64,000 bases of DNA from Gnetum montanum (Eukaryota; Streptophyta; Gnetopsida; Gnetales; Gnetaceae), in NCBI GenBank assembly GCA_015680685.1, contig MNCI01011924.1, forward strand, positions 31,632 through 95,631, read 5' to 3'. Positions 23,043 to 34,780 of this stretch are shown one piece after another. Under the pieces are notes generated by a model, which searched no databases, was not told the origin of the DNA, and saw only the letters and a program-made list of their open reading frames with translations. Position 1 is the first letter of the stretch, and each line of letters opens with the position of its first letter. Both the position numbers and the translations under genes were made by a program.

Positions 23043-26000
23043 TCATTCATCATCTTCCCCTACATCATTTCCCTCTGCATCGCCTTCTTCTACATCATCA
23101 TTTCCGCCCTCTAGGGGCCTTGCTTCTTCATTTGGAATCTACACCATAAACATGTAGTCAGCTAGAGCTACACATAACAGCTAGAAAAACATAAGCTATT
23201 GCGTCGCAAAAAGTGACTAACCCAAGATGACCCTGCGTCTATCTCGGGGGGTATGCGATCCAATCTGATCCTAAGGTAATGTTAGACCTCCTCCTCTATA
23301 ATATCCACCTAGTGTCTATCACTCAATTCAGTGTTTGCAGCAGCTTTTTTCTTTTTGATGGCTGTCCATCTTGGTGATCCCAGAGAAAAGGAGGCAGTGG
23401 CAGTCTCACTTGTGGGAAGATTCACTTCCCACTCGAGTGACTCACTGACCGTCACTTGCTGCATGAACTTGTTGTAAGCCTCAAAAGCACCAATGGCATC
23501 CAGGAATTCTTCATGAGTGTACAACTTTACTGAAGCATCTTGGTATTATTTGCAGTAGGTGGCACATTCCAGTTTGTACATATGCTTGTGATTCTTCTTG
23601 GACTGTCCCCACTCGTAAAATCTAGCACTATAATCCTTCCAGTCTTGGTTCTTCTGAGCCAACAAGTCCATCTGCATCCACTGCTCAATTATGTCCTGAG
23701 TGGCCTCGTTGTTGCACCGCATAGCCGTCCAATATCTTGCATAATCTATGATGGCCATGCACCAACTGCCATCATTGGTATCACAAGCCAAGAGGAACTC
23801 GCTCTTGGAACAGAGGTCTCGCACCTCGGTGGTCAAATTGGCCTTTTCTCTCTCTTGCCTCTGGACCCGTTTCCACAAGTCTTCATTCACATGCCTACAC
23901 TCCCATATCGAGCGTGCCGAGTGCAGAGAACATTTGCTAGCCTCGCGTATATGCGACGAGGCATCTCAATTACTTTAGGCAGAAATTTAGGCACGACGTC
24001 CACCTTTACTACTTGTTTCAAGTCCCACTTGAGGCAAGAGGTTGTTATCACACATTTTAGTCACAGTAGCGTAGCAAAGTTTGGAAACTTAAGAAGTCTG
24101 GCGTAGCAAGATAAAAACCTAACGTAGCCACTTTACTTACCCACTTTCAGATCAACCTATCTGAGACAGTCAATCATGTCATCAACAACCCCCTGCATGA
24201 ACGTAAGCTTGTCAGGGGTCTTGGCCCATGGTTTCAGTTGGATCAAGGAAGGTCCTATAGTGTCAACAGCGGTGTTTGCCATATAACCAAATGCATTAGT
24301 CATGATCGAGGTGGACTATATAATAAAGCTGGTGAGTAACACAAATGATAGTGTAAAGGCTCATACCCAGCAAATCCTCAGGGGTGATAGCAAGGGGTCA
24401 CCCATCGACATACTATCGAATATATGATCAAACTCACTAGCATCTAGTTGTAGCTCCCCTCCTTGCTGGCTTAACACTATGGCAGCATCCTCTATGTTCA
24501 TTTGTTCCTCTGATGCTGAAATATACTCAACAAAAGGATCATCAGTAGAGGTTCCTTCCTCATTGACACATGCTTCCTTTTTATTCGCTAGGGCCTTTCC
24601 TTTTAACGCACCAACATCCTCCTCATCAATGGGGGAATCCTCCTCGTTGGCTGAAACATCCCCCTCATTAGCAGAGGAAATTTTCTTTGTTGATGGGAGC
24701 CCCTTCCTTTGTGGTATGGGTTCCTTCTCTCTTGACCAGATCCCTTCCCTCTGTGGCTGGGGCTCCAGTATCTTTATTAGCCACCCCCATTTCGAGGGTC
24801 GACACCTCTTCATTGGCTTCTTCTTCTTCTTCTTCTTCTTCCTCTGATAGCAAAGCAAGTTGACATCAGGCCATAGTGTATCAACTCAAAATCGATGCTA
24901 CACTAACTAGTAGAGCACAGTGTAGCAAGAATTAACCAAATAAGTGAAGAAACAAACAAAATGATAAAATCATTTACCAATGGGGGGTTGTATCCTACGT
25001 AGTCTAAACCGCAATGTCTACCCCTCTTCTTCTTTCGTACGGGGAGGCTCCTCAGCTGGACGAGACCTCTTTCACTGCAACTTGGTGGCAACCGTCTCTG
25101 CGATAAGGTGTTTCCCCTATGATACGCTACCCGTAGTAGTAGGGGGTGCCTCTCCCACGCTGTCCTTGCCACAGAAGTTGCAAGCCACTCGATCCTTAGT
25201 CGTCATGGAAAATGACTCCCCAATTACTTCTGCGGGATCTTGGGCTTGGGTGGTCTGAAGACTTGGCAGATCCATGATTTGGAAATTTGGTTATGATCTT
25301 GCATAACCCAAACTCCATTCTCATGAACCATCAAGAATTCCATGAAACATCGCAAGCAAGCTACGTAAAAGGCATGATGCACGTTGAAACGGGACTCATG
25401 CTTCTTATGAAGCTTGACCATTTCAGCTTGTAGGCCTTTGCAGAGATGCCTAGCTTAGTTGTAACGGGCCCCCTCTTCCATGACCTCCCTCATCACCCAA
25501 GCTTTCTCACACATTTATGTCATCATGAAGTCCATTCTTGTTGATAGAAAACCTAGTAACAAAAACACATTATTAACATTTGCCTAGCGTAGCAAGTATT
25601 ACATAGCGTAGCGGAATATGTTTACAAAACTCACCCACCGACACAGTAAATGGTTCCTGGTGGGTTTTGAAAATAAGTTCTCATGTGGTGGGTAATAAAC
25701 AAAGTGTTGTACGGATGGTAGCAATTGTATTCGGGCATCTCCCAGACCTAAGCCAAATGCCTCAAACCTTTTGGATGCTGACTAGATCCTTCTCCCTGCC
25801 TGCTCCTAATTTCTCCATCTGTCAAAAATCTTAGAATACCCTGATTTGCCCCAGGCAATAAGGTTTCTATCACTACAGATGCTACCTCCTTCAACAAGTG
25901 TGACTAAATCATCACACTAAAGTTCTGGAGGAGAAATTATAGGAAGTCATGTGTGCCTTCTTGGAACCACACCACCTACTACCCCACATGTGCATCGGGT

Positions 26001-26808
26001 GGAGGAACATTGGCCACTAGCTTGCTTAGGCAGCATAGAACCCCTACGATTTCTAGGACAATTAAGATTGGCCTTAGCACCATCCTACATAACATAATTG
26101 CAAATGTTAACGTCATGTTCGAGTGGGATTTTCATATAGCGTAGCAGAATTGGCAGTTAGCAGATAGTGTAGCATGACTCTCTCCATGCATGTAGCATAG
26201 CAAAAAACATGAAGACAATAGCGTAACAGAATTAGCCTAGTGTAGCAATGAAAAGCTAAACATAAATCTTTTGATAAGAAAGAATTTAATGCATTGCACT
26301 AGTTTTGACAAATCTTCTGCCTGACAAAATAATTTGCATTACGCTGTGATAGACACGTGTCACACTGTCAAATCACGTGCATGGCCAAACCATACTGAGG
26401 GTCGCACGCTGTGCTATTCGCATGTTGAGTTGCTAAAATTGCCTAAGCTTCTGCAGCAAGCTAGCCATAGCAATGGCGATTTAGGCAACACTGCATGCAA
26501 CCTTAGTGTAGCGTTCGTACACCCATCATGACCGAATCGACAACAGTGATGGTGTAATGGCCAAAATAGCAACAAAACGATGATAGAAAACGTAGATTGC
26601 ATAACAAAAATCACAAAAATGAAAACAAAGAAAGCAGAAGTAATAACCGCAGCATAGAAAAAACAAAGGGAAATAGCATAGTAACTTACTAGGCTTATGG
26701 GGTCTCCTCTCGCATCGCAACGTGCGCCTGTGACACATGCCCCAGGGTCTCCTTCACTTCGTCCACCTTGGCGAGTGCTAGGTGTTTGTGTTATCTCTTG
26801 GGAGCCAT
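23043..26808 (-). pseudogene. Antisense multi-exon gene inside T (function unknown)
   Basis: Minus-strand exons separated by plausible GT-AG introns: exon 1 26808-26690 (MAPKR, donor GTAAGT); exon 2 about 26084-25639 (MVLRPILIVLEIVGVL, MPEYNCYHPYNTLF); exon 3 25552-24978 (HHAFYVACLRCFMEFLMVHE); exon 4 24843-24361 (Glu-rich start, EEDSPIDEEDVGALKG); further blocks about 24330-24140 and 24030-23218 (DLWKRVQRQEREKANLTTEV; LDAIGAFEAYNKFMQQVTVS), donor GTTAGT at 23217; last exon from about 23143 with the acidic end EGDAEGNDVGEDDE and stop at 23043-23045. A few in-frame stops and frameshifts suggest recent decay. I do not recognise the protein. Antisense extra ORFs are known in the Tat lineage (Retand, Grande), usually downstream of pol; here it lies between protease and RT. 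Confidence 0.6.
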
Positions 26809-26940
26809 TGTTTCAGTTGCCAATTCTTCCTTGGATGCTATGCTAAATCACCTTGCTCTTAGTTAGCACAATCGATCTACGCTCTGAATGTAAGCTCTGC
26901 GCTGGTATGGTGAAAATGAAAAATTTATTGGGGGTAAACC

Positions 26941-27045
26941 CCTATTTATATATAAAATAGTGAAAAAGAACTTGTCATTTTTTCTCCCCGATTAATGAGG
27001 GACATTCCGTATAGCGTAGCATTCCCCCATAGTGTAGCAACACTG
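26941..27045 (-). promoter_or_regulatory. Candidate promoter of the antisense gene in T
   Basis: On the minus strand TTATATATAAATAGGGG (26941-26957) is a strong TATA box about 135 bases before the antisense ATG. Just upstream (27011-27041) are TAGCGTAGC and TAGTGTAGC, words of the type that fills the T LTR U3. Confidence 0.55.
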
Positions 27046-27084
27046 TTTGCATTATGGCAGGTGGACCTGATCGAAAACTTTGAC

Positions 27085-27535
27085 CCACTTTAAACTAGTT
27101 ATTAGCCTTTGCAAAAATAACTAGCCAGACGGTCCGCAAAGACCTTAAACTAGAAACGTCGACCTTTTACATCCAGACGGTCTACAAAGATCTTAAACTA
27201 GCAACTACAAACTTCTGCATCCAGACAGTCCGTAAAGACCTTAAACTAGCAAATTCTAACCCACAACCTCTATCAAGTTAATGGTCCGCAAAGACTTTCA
27301 ACTAGTAGTTCTAACACGTAGCTTCGATCTTGTTACCAGTCCGTACAGGCCTTAAACTAATACTTCATACTTTTGCTAGAGTAGCTTGTTAGTGGTCAAC
27401 AAAGACCTTAAACTAATATTTTTAATTTGCGAATTTAACCCGTTAGCTTTCCGCAAAGACCTTAAACTAGTAGTTTTACACTTTTGCATCCAGGCAGTCT
27501 GCTATGACTTTAAACTGGCAGGTTGCAAATTTCAC
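27085..27535 (+). repeat. Minisatellite B of T (about 55-bp unit, 8-9 copies)
   Basis: Degenerate tandem units share the core GGTCCGCAAAGACCTTAAAC followed by TAG or TAA, with variable spacers, at about 27130, 27180, 27228, 27283, 27336, 27393, 27452 and 27497. It separates the antisense gene promoter from RT. Confidence 0.85.
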
Positions 27536-27759
27536 GTCATATTTTATAGTTATTTCAACTATTCACATCTCATTGCTACTTTACAAATGCTTACTACGCA
27601 CTGTTGCTACAAACAGGTATCCCTTGACTAGGCATTCATCTCATTGTAGCAAGTTGAGCAAGAATGGCAATGCACCATGATCTTTCTTCACCTCTAGCCT
27701 TGAAAGGTCCACATGGCGAGCTTGCAAGACAACTAAACCCAAAGCCAATAGACTGGGAT
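27536..27759 (+). other. Short interval before T RT
   Basis: No motif is recognised. There may be a splice acceptor for the gag-protease/RT intron known in Ogre elements, but I cannot place it. Confidence 0.3.
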
Positions 27760-30700
27760 TCACGTGCAGAAAGCACTGTAGCATCCTGAGAAACATTCCT
27801 AGACTAGCCTAAACATCTAGTCCAAGTCCTAGATTTAGAGGTCGAGGATGTAACTAAGGACCCTCTCATTGAGATGCCTATGACAACATCCAAGGGGGAA
27901 ATAAAAATGTTAAGGCTTAGCTCCCTTCTAGATACGCAAATGCATAAAGATGTAGCCAAGGTACTATAGAATAACATCGAAGTATTCGCGTGGTCTTACA
28001 ACGACATGCCGGGTTTAGATCCGAGGCTCATACAGCACAACATTGTCTTAGATCTGCAGATGAAAGCAATTAAGCAAAAGGCTCGCAAGGTTAAACCAGA
28101 GATCGCACTAGTCGTATGGGATGAAATCACCAAGCTCTATCAGGCTAGTTTCATTCGGGTAGTTAATTACTCAGAGTGGGTGTCAAAAATCGTTTTGGTT
28201 TCTAAGAAAATGGGAGGAATACAAATCTGTATAGACTTCCAGGATCTGAACAAGGCAACAATCAAAGACGATTTTCCACTGTCGAGTATCGATCAACTCA
28301 TCAACACTATGGCTGGTCATGCTCTATTATCCTTCATGGACAATTTCTCCTACTACAACCAAATTTGCATCAACCCAGAGCATCAGTTAAAAACAACCTT
28401 CATGACCCCATGGGGTATTTTCTGTTATAATATGATGCCCTTTGGACACAAAAACGTTGGAGCAACCTACCAGAGAGCCATGACATACATCTTTAGCGAC
28501 TACATCCTAGAAACGTTGAACGACTATGTAGATGACATAGCGGTCAAATCTAAAGAGGCCGCTAATCATCCCAATGATCTAGGTGTAGTCTTCAAGCGCT
28601 ACCAGATGCATGATTTATGCTTTAACCCAAAAAAGTCTGTCTTCGGAGTGAGAACTGGACGCATGTTAGGGTTTGTAGTATCGGAGGCAAGAATACGAGT
28701 GGACCCTGACAAAGTCAAGGCCATAGTTAATCTAGTGCCACCTACAAACCTTAAAAGAATTGCGTAAGTTACAAGGTAGGGTACTATTCATTAGGAGGTT
28801 TATAGCAAAGTTGACTGACAAGTTACACCCCATGCAACATCTACTGAAGAAGGGGGTTAACTTTGAATGGACAACACAATGCCAATAAGCCTTTGATGAT
28901 CTGAAGAAAGAGCTTTTACACCTTCCAATTGTTTACCTGCCACAGAGGGATAATCCTTTCTTCATTTACCTTGCCACCTCGTACACGTCTATTGTAGCAC
29001 TGTTATGTCATAGACAAGATGACAGCTCTAAGATTCCAGTGTACTATCTAAGTCATGCATTGATAGTGTATGAGGCAAGATACAATCAGGTGGAGAGAAA
29101 CTACCTTGCCCTCGTGTTTGCATTAAAGAAGTGGAGGCACTACCTGTTTCGCAGTAAAGTTAACATCATTTGCAAGAGCAATGTACTCCGGTCTATCATG
29201 AATAATCTATATCAAAGCAACAGGATAGCTCGGTGGAAAGCCGTAACAACAAAATTCGATTTGCATTATGTGAGCCAATTGTCAACAAAGGGTCAAGCTA
29301 TAGTAACACAACTTACAACCTCACCTATCGACGATCAGGTAACCATAGATCCTGAATTTCCTGACGAGCATGTTAGCACTATCAACGTCATCCCGTCACA
29401 TCTTGAAGCCACTTTGCATTTCGACGAAGCCTCGACCATGCGAGGAGCTAGTGTAGCTTCCATCATTATGCTTCCCTATGGGGAAATGCAACCTTTTGCT
29501 TATCTTTTTATGTTCCTTTGTACAAACAACATGGTAGAGTACGAAGGGTTACTCAGTGCTCTCTTAGCAGCCTAAGCATTAAGCATCCAACACCTGGTGA
29601 TTCGTGGGGATTCACAACTCATTGTGAATCAAATCACTAAGGTCTACGCCTACAAAGCTACACACCTGTAGCCCTACTGCGTCCTAGCAAAAAGTTTGCT
29701 TAAACAGTTTATGACAATGGACGTTCAACATGTGCCATGCAATGAAAACACCGTAGCAAATGCCTTGGCCACCCTAGCATTAAACGTGTCACCACACCTA
29801 TTCACAAGTTTGCCAACTTCGATTACTAAGTGTATGGAGCCTATCACTCAGGCGGTACATGTAGCCTCTGTTGGCGCTGCAGACATCCAAGAGTGGTACG
29901 TCCACATTAAAGCCTACTTGCAACATGACAAGCCCTTAAGCGGATTGACATCTACCCAGAGAGATGCAATCCGCAAACGTGCTCGGCAATATGTGCTCAT
30001 GGGAGACAATGCCTTATGCAAACGCTCCAATGACAGGATATTGTTGGCATGCGTAAACAGGGAGCAAGCACAGAAGGTCATTAATGAAATACACGAGGGA
30101 CTGTGTGGTGGACACATAGCACCTACGGCCATAGCTACAAAAATCAGACACCTAGGGTACTACTGGCCTCACATAGAGTGTGATTGCCTAGCCAAAGTCA
30201 AGACTTGTGATACATGCCAAAGATATGCAAATCTTATACATGTTTTACCTAGAGAGTTGCATCCAACACTAATCACATGACCTTTCCAACAATGGGGACT
30301 AGACAACATAGGACCTATCATGCTTAAGTCTTTCGCAGGGCATAGCTTCATCATCACCACCACCGAGTATTTTACAAACTGGAAGGAGGCTATTCCCCTA
30401 AGGAAGACTACATCCCAGCAAGTTTTCCACTTCATCTTAGACAACATCGTTACAAGGTTTGGGCTTCACATGACTTTTGTGACCGAAAACGGGCCACAGT
30501 TCAGTAGTGCAGAAACCAAAACCTTCTATAGTAATCTTGGCATTAGGCAATCATTCTCCTAGCCATACTACCTACAGGAAAACGGACAAGAAGAAGCTAC
30601 GAACAAGTCCATCATCAACTTGCTTAAGAAAATGCTTAACAATAGCAAGAGGTGATGGCATGAGCAAATCCTCTATGTGCTGTGGGCTTACTAGAAATGT

Positions 30701-31134
30701 GCAGAACTATGATAGGTAAGACACCTTATAGTCTTTTTTATGGATCTAAAGTGGTGTTACCTCTTGAGTTGTAGGTACCATCACTTCGAATGATCCTATC
30801 GAACATCATGAGCAAAGCCTAGAATAATGAGTCAAGGATCATCGACCTCGACTCCATAGAGGAGGAGTGTGCACAAACACTTGGTCACATAGAGCATTAT
30901 CAAAACAAGCAACAGTAGAAGCATTAAGCAAACCCGCGTCAATGATCGATACAAAAGGGGAACCTCGTTCTCAAGGTTGTCCATGAGCATGTGAACAAAT
31001 TCTTAGCAAACTAGGAAGGTCTGTTCATGGTCACAAAAGCCTATAGGAATGGGGCCTTCAAGCTGGGAGACATGGATGGCAACAAGTTTGTGAATCCTAT
31101 AAATCATTCATACCTCAAGCCATACTACATCTAA
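27760..31134 (+). pseudogene. T pol: RT, RNase H, second RNase H and integrase
   Basis: RT core in frame at 28006-28767: SEWVSKIVLVSKKMGGIQ, LPFGH-type MMPFGHKNVGATYQRAM and the catalytic YVDD at 28525-28536 (intact). A frameshift near 28755-28765 moves the frame. RNase H follows (PVYYLSHALIVYEARYNQVE, about 29035-29095), then a second RNase H (LHFDEASTMRGASVASI; NNMVEYEGLLSALLAA; IRGDSQLIVNQ, about 29405-29635), the Tat-lineage hallmark. Integrase has a zinc finger remnant (HEGLCGGH...CDTCQ, 30090-30222), WGLDNIGPI, VTENGPQFSS (second catalytic Asp changed to Glu) and ENGQEEATNKSI. It ends at SYLKPYYI with a stop at 31132-31134. Several more stops break it. Confidence 0.88.
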
Positions 31135-31525
31135 TGCATGAGCAAGATAAGCAAATTTCCGCTATGACGTAAAACTGGCAAAGGTAAGCAAACATTCGCT
31201 ATGACATAAAATTGGCAAAGCACGTCCACTACAATGTAAAACTGGCAAAGGCAGTCCACTACGACTATAAACTGGCACAGACTGTCCACCATGACATAAA
31301 ACTAGAAAAGCATGTCTGCTATGATGTTAAACTAGTGAATCCACCGTCCACTACGATGATAAACTAGCACAGTGGTATGTTAGGACCTTAACCTAGCACA
31401 GCGACCATCTACTACGATGATAAACAAGCACAGTGGTCTGCAAGGACCTTACACTAGTGCACCACGATCTGCTGGTACCTTAAACCAGCACATCAGATGG
31501 TCTACTAGGACCTTAAATTGGGTTC
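31135..31525 (+). repeat. Minisatellite C of T
   Basis: Starts right after the integrase stop. Units of about 35-50 bp share GTCCACTACGATGATAAACT or GTCTGCAAGGACCTTAAACT and AGCACAG. The core is related to arrays A and B. Variable tandem repeats near the 3' untranslated region are known in Tat/Ogre elements. Confidence 0.8.
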
Positions 31526-31720
31526 GCAACATGACCTTAGCATGCATCTATGACACTACAAAACAAGCGAGCATGCACAGTGCCAACACAGGGTGGGATG
31601 TTGCAGTTCCTAAATGTAGTTCATTATGCTAAGAAAACACCCTCAGGAATATGTGCAATGCCACTGCCCCTAGCATCTTTCTGATCCTCTGAATATGTCT
31701 TCTAACATCTTGCTGACCTT

Positions 31721-32263
31721 TTGGAGCTACTGCCACCACGGCTCATCGCCCTAGTAGTAGCTTCCCTGGTCAGCGCCTACTACTGGAGTCCCAACATTAT
31801 TGTGGCCCAGCCACAGTGTTGCTATTCTCTAGTCCCCGTCGTTGCCCAAGCCCAAAAGACGTTTAGCTATTGGATAGCCCATCTCACAGCTAAACTGCAT
31901 AATGTTTTCCTTGGGCGGGGACTCTTGAGCACTCGCATCACCACAATTCCTAGCTACCTTGGTGCCGACCTCTCCACACAAATGCTGGCAAAACTATTGT
32001 TGGCCTTTCTAGTTTGGACGTCGAATAGCTCAGCAACAACGTCCGTTGTTCCAATAGCATTCAAAGAAAGCAAGACCCTTGTCTTTGTTTTACATCATGG
32101 TTGTTTCCTCTGGTTTGCTCTTTGTTGTGTTTGCAGGATACGTACCGGAGGGGCATCGGTCAGAGGTGCGTTTCGCCATGGAGGCAGGAAACTACATCGT
32201 TCCAAGGTGGTCGTCTTAACTACCTTAGCCTCTTCAGAGTGCATATCCTATCCTCCCCCTTAA
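31721..32263 (+). CDS. Open frame of 180 codons in T 3' region, unknown
   Basis: This is the longest intact frame between integrase and the 3' LTR. The N-terminus has a hydrophobic run LIALVVASLVSAYYW, and a second hydrophobic run FVLHHGCFLWFALCCVC is at about residues 122-138. The middle is rich in S, T, L and A. I do not recognise it. The opposite strand of the first part also shows a fair frame (VVAELFDVQTRKANNSFASI; MGYPIAKRLLGLGNDGD) broken by stops, so the coding direction is uncertain. A second antisense ORF, or none, is possible. TTGTGTTTGCAG at about 32127-32138 looks like a + strand splice acceptor. Confidence 0.25.
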   Translation: MELLPPRLIALVVASLVSAYYWSPNIIVAQPQCCYSLVPVVAQAQKTFSYWIAHLTAKLHNVFLGRGLLSTRITTIPSYLGADLSTQMLAKLLLAFLVWTSNSSATTSVVPIAFKESKTLVFVLHHGCFLWFALCCVCRIRTGGASVRGAFRHGGRKLHRSKVVVLTTLASSECISYPPP

Positions 32264-32880
32264 CCTCCTTTACCTCATTCCTTACACTCGTAATTCTCAC
32301 TCTCACCTATTTTATGAATTTTCTTAATGCTTGTAAAGCTCTCCCATATGCCCAACCGCAAAGTCCATGACGTGCGTAACGCAACTTGCCGCATGGGAAG
32401 CATCTGTAGACAGGTTAAAGCCCCACATGGATGTAACGCAACTCATCCTAGGAAATAAACATCTGTCCTACAACAAGGTTGTTTGCAAATATGAGCTACA
32501 AAACAGCAAAAAAAAGCGTAAATGAGTAAAAGCTCGAGCAAAAAAAAAGCGTGCCTAAAACAAATGGCACATTAGATGTTTCGTAGTGACCCTCTCTAAG
32601 CATTTTGACGAGAGGTCAAAGGTTAGCAAAAGCAAAGATAACCATGCAAACAACTCCCTCACAAGCATTTCGATGAGGGACCTTGCTAAGTCTCATCTTT
32701 ACCATTTTCCTAGACCTACTCCCCCTAGTTTAACCTTTTCCCTTTTCCTACACAGCCATCCTACCACTCTCAAGCATAGCTGAGCAACATCTTGGTGATT
32801 ATCGAAGAGCGATGTTGGCATCTTGTCTTTCATAGTGTTTCGTATTCTTTGTCGACACCTCTTGGGTCCTTCCTCCAGAT
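32264..32880 (+). other. T 3' noncoding region
   Basis: Contains two GTAACGCAACT motifs (32377 and 32434 regions), two TTTCGATGAG or TTTTGACGAG segments (32600-32680) and A-rich runs. No coding signal is convincing. Confidence 0.5.
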
Positions 32881-32899
32881 GTCGACAAAGAGGGGCTAA
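32881..32899 (+). promoter_or_regulatory. T polypurine tract
   Basis: ACAAAGAGGGGCTAA directly precedes the LTR start TGAAACACC. Confidence 0.8.
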
Positions 32900-34775
32900 T
32901 GAAACACCCTAAAAATTTTGAGGCATTCTTGCTTCACCAGGGTCTCGGAACTAAGGCAAGAATTTCCACAAGTGTAGCCTCATGACTACTTGGTAGGAAA
33001 TGAATGCTCTGAGTCAAAACTAGCCAGTTCAACAAATTTTCTACCTCCAATGCCGATAGGCCCGATGGACTCTTCGACCTACTCACCTAGACAACTCACC
33101 CGGCTGACAGTTTACTCAAAAACCACACTTGGAGTTGTCGGCAGTGCTCAGGATGCACTAAACAATTTGGCAAGTTTTCTAGTGAAAAATTTTGCTACGC
33201 TATGTAGCATAGTAGGCCTCAAAAGACAGTTGCTCAGGCAACCAAACTGTTGTAGAATAAAGTGATATGTTATGCTATGCTACGTAGTGTAGCAAAGGAA
33301 AAACAGAAAGTGCCAGCTTACCTAGTGATTCCAATTACACTCAGCAAGCACTCTGGCCTTCAAAACTAGTTGCCTTGTTCAACTTCAAGTCCTTTGACAA
33401 AAAATCTCTTACTGGCGGATTGAGAAAAAAGCAAGACACATTGGTTGCTATGCTGTGCTACGCTACATAGCGTAGCATAGCATTGCAACAATTCAAAAGT
33501 AGCAATGAGCATCTCAAATGCAAGTTCAACAAGTTTAAAAGCTTCCCTTCGCAAAAGGCAAAATTTGCAGTTATTAGCATAATTAGAGCACCAAGCAAGC
33601 ATTTGCAATTTCAACACGGGTCACAAATGAAACCAACTGTTACGCTATGTTACGCTATATAGCGTAGTGTAGTGTAGCAAAGATGCAAATCAAACAAAGT
33701 GCTGAAAAAGTTGACCTGACGTGCGCTGAAGCTTCTAGCAGACGTAGTTGACTTCAACGTAAATTTTTTTTTCAAACTGATGGCTATGTTGTGCTACGCT
33801 ACATAGCGTAGCACACTGTAGCAAGCAGCTACGCTATGCCGACATGCTACGCTACATAGCATAGCGTAGCACAGTGTAGCAAGTAGCTACGCTATGCCGA
33901 CATGCTACGCTACATAGCATAGCACAGCGTAGCAGGTAGCTATGCTACTTCAGTGTGCCTCATTCCTCATATGCATTGTTGGCATATTTGATTCCATCAT
34001 CTCTAGTTTCGACAACATAATTGAAGTGTGACAAGTTCACGACCAGCTTTGCATGTTCATGTAGTATGGACACGTCAACATTTCGTGGGTCTAGGACATG
34101 TGTCATCTAAGCCTCATTTCTCACGTGCTCCTGGCCCTATAAATACCCCAATGAGCAACGCTCAAAGGGTTGGCATTTTAGCAATTCAAAGGGTTGGCAA
34201 ATTTTAGCAGTTGACAAATTGAGAACTCACTTGATTGGCAAATTGAGAATCCCCCTAGTTGGTAAATCTCAGCAGTTGGCACTTTTAGCATTGACACTTG
34301 GCATTAGCTTTTTACTTGTTGGCACTTTGTACTATTGGCTCTTAAATCTTATACTTGAAAACATAGTTGAGGCATTTCGAGCATTCTGATCATTCCTGGA
34401 CTCTCTGTGCACCTCCAGCACTGTATAACTTTTTATACATTTTCAAGCAAAGAAGAGAATCGAACCAACGACTTTGCGGTGGTGCATTTTCTTATCCTAG
34501 TTACTCTGTTATTTCTTTATTTTCATCTCTATTTGGCATCATTTTCTCTATCATTTCATTTATTGATTATCAGTTAAATCTCGCATGTTCCGCACTTAAA
34601 ACAACGTTTACAAAAGGCTAAGTTACATCGGTTAAGTTCCTTTCTAATTGACCAGACCGTTCAAGGCGCCCCATTCCTATTTTATCTAGCACGGCCTTCA
34701 CACAGATCCGAGGTTAAAAATATTCACCCGACAACCTCTCGGTGTTTCCAGCCACTGACGTTTTCAATTGCTATA
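32900..34775 (+). repeat. T 3' LTR (1876 bp)
   Basis: Matches the 5' LTR throughout. The 62-bp length difference is explained mainly by an extra tandem copy of a unit running from AGCTACGCTATGCCGACATG through the GCTACGCTACATAGC word (33828-33930). TATA box at 34137-34146, with CACGTG just upstream. The end is fixed by the GTATT duplication at 34776-34780. Confidence 0.9.
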
Positions 34776-34780
34776 GTATT

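Larger units (their letters stand above)
17257..34780 (+). mobile_element. T: Tat/Ogre-like Ty3/gypsy element, 17.5 kb, with GTATT duplication
   Basis: LTRs at 17262-19075 and 32900-34775 are flanked by GTATT (17257-17261 and 34776-34780). Internal order: PBS, gag and protease (19313-22417), minisatellite A, antisense gene (26808-23043), minisatellite B, RT, RNase H, second RNase H and integrase (27760-31134), minisatellite C, a region of unknown open frames, PPT. Tat/Ogre assignment rests on the large size, the gag motif CDYHQQCGHDT, the RT box YVDDIAVKSK and the second RNase H domain before integrase. It interrupts G2 gag. The structural ends are intact but the coding regions are broken. 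Confidence 0.9.

Noticed and set aside
24479-24847. 122-codon + frame ending in a phenylalanine run
   Set aside because: It is the complement of the Glu/Lys-rich repeat in the antisense exon; no independent evidence.
33828-33930. Repeated TACGCTA palindromes as a CRISPR array
   Set aside because: Units are irregular with no unique spacers, and the context is a plant LTR.
34367-34621. 84-codon frame in the T 3' LTR, with a counterpart near 18722 in the 5' LTR
   Set aside because: Lies in the transcribed LTR. Its presence in both LTRs follows from LTR identity, not from coding selection.
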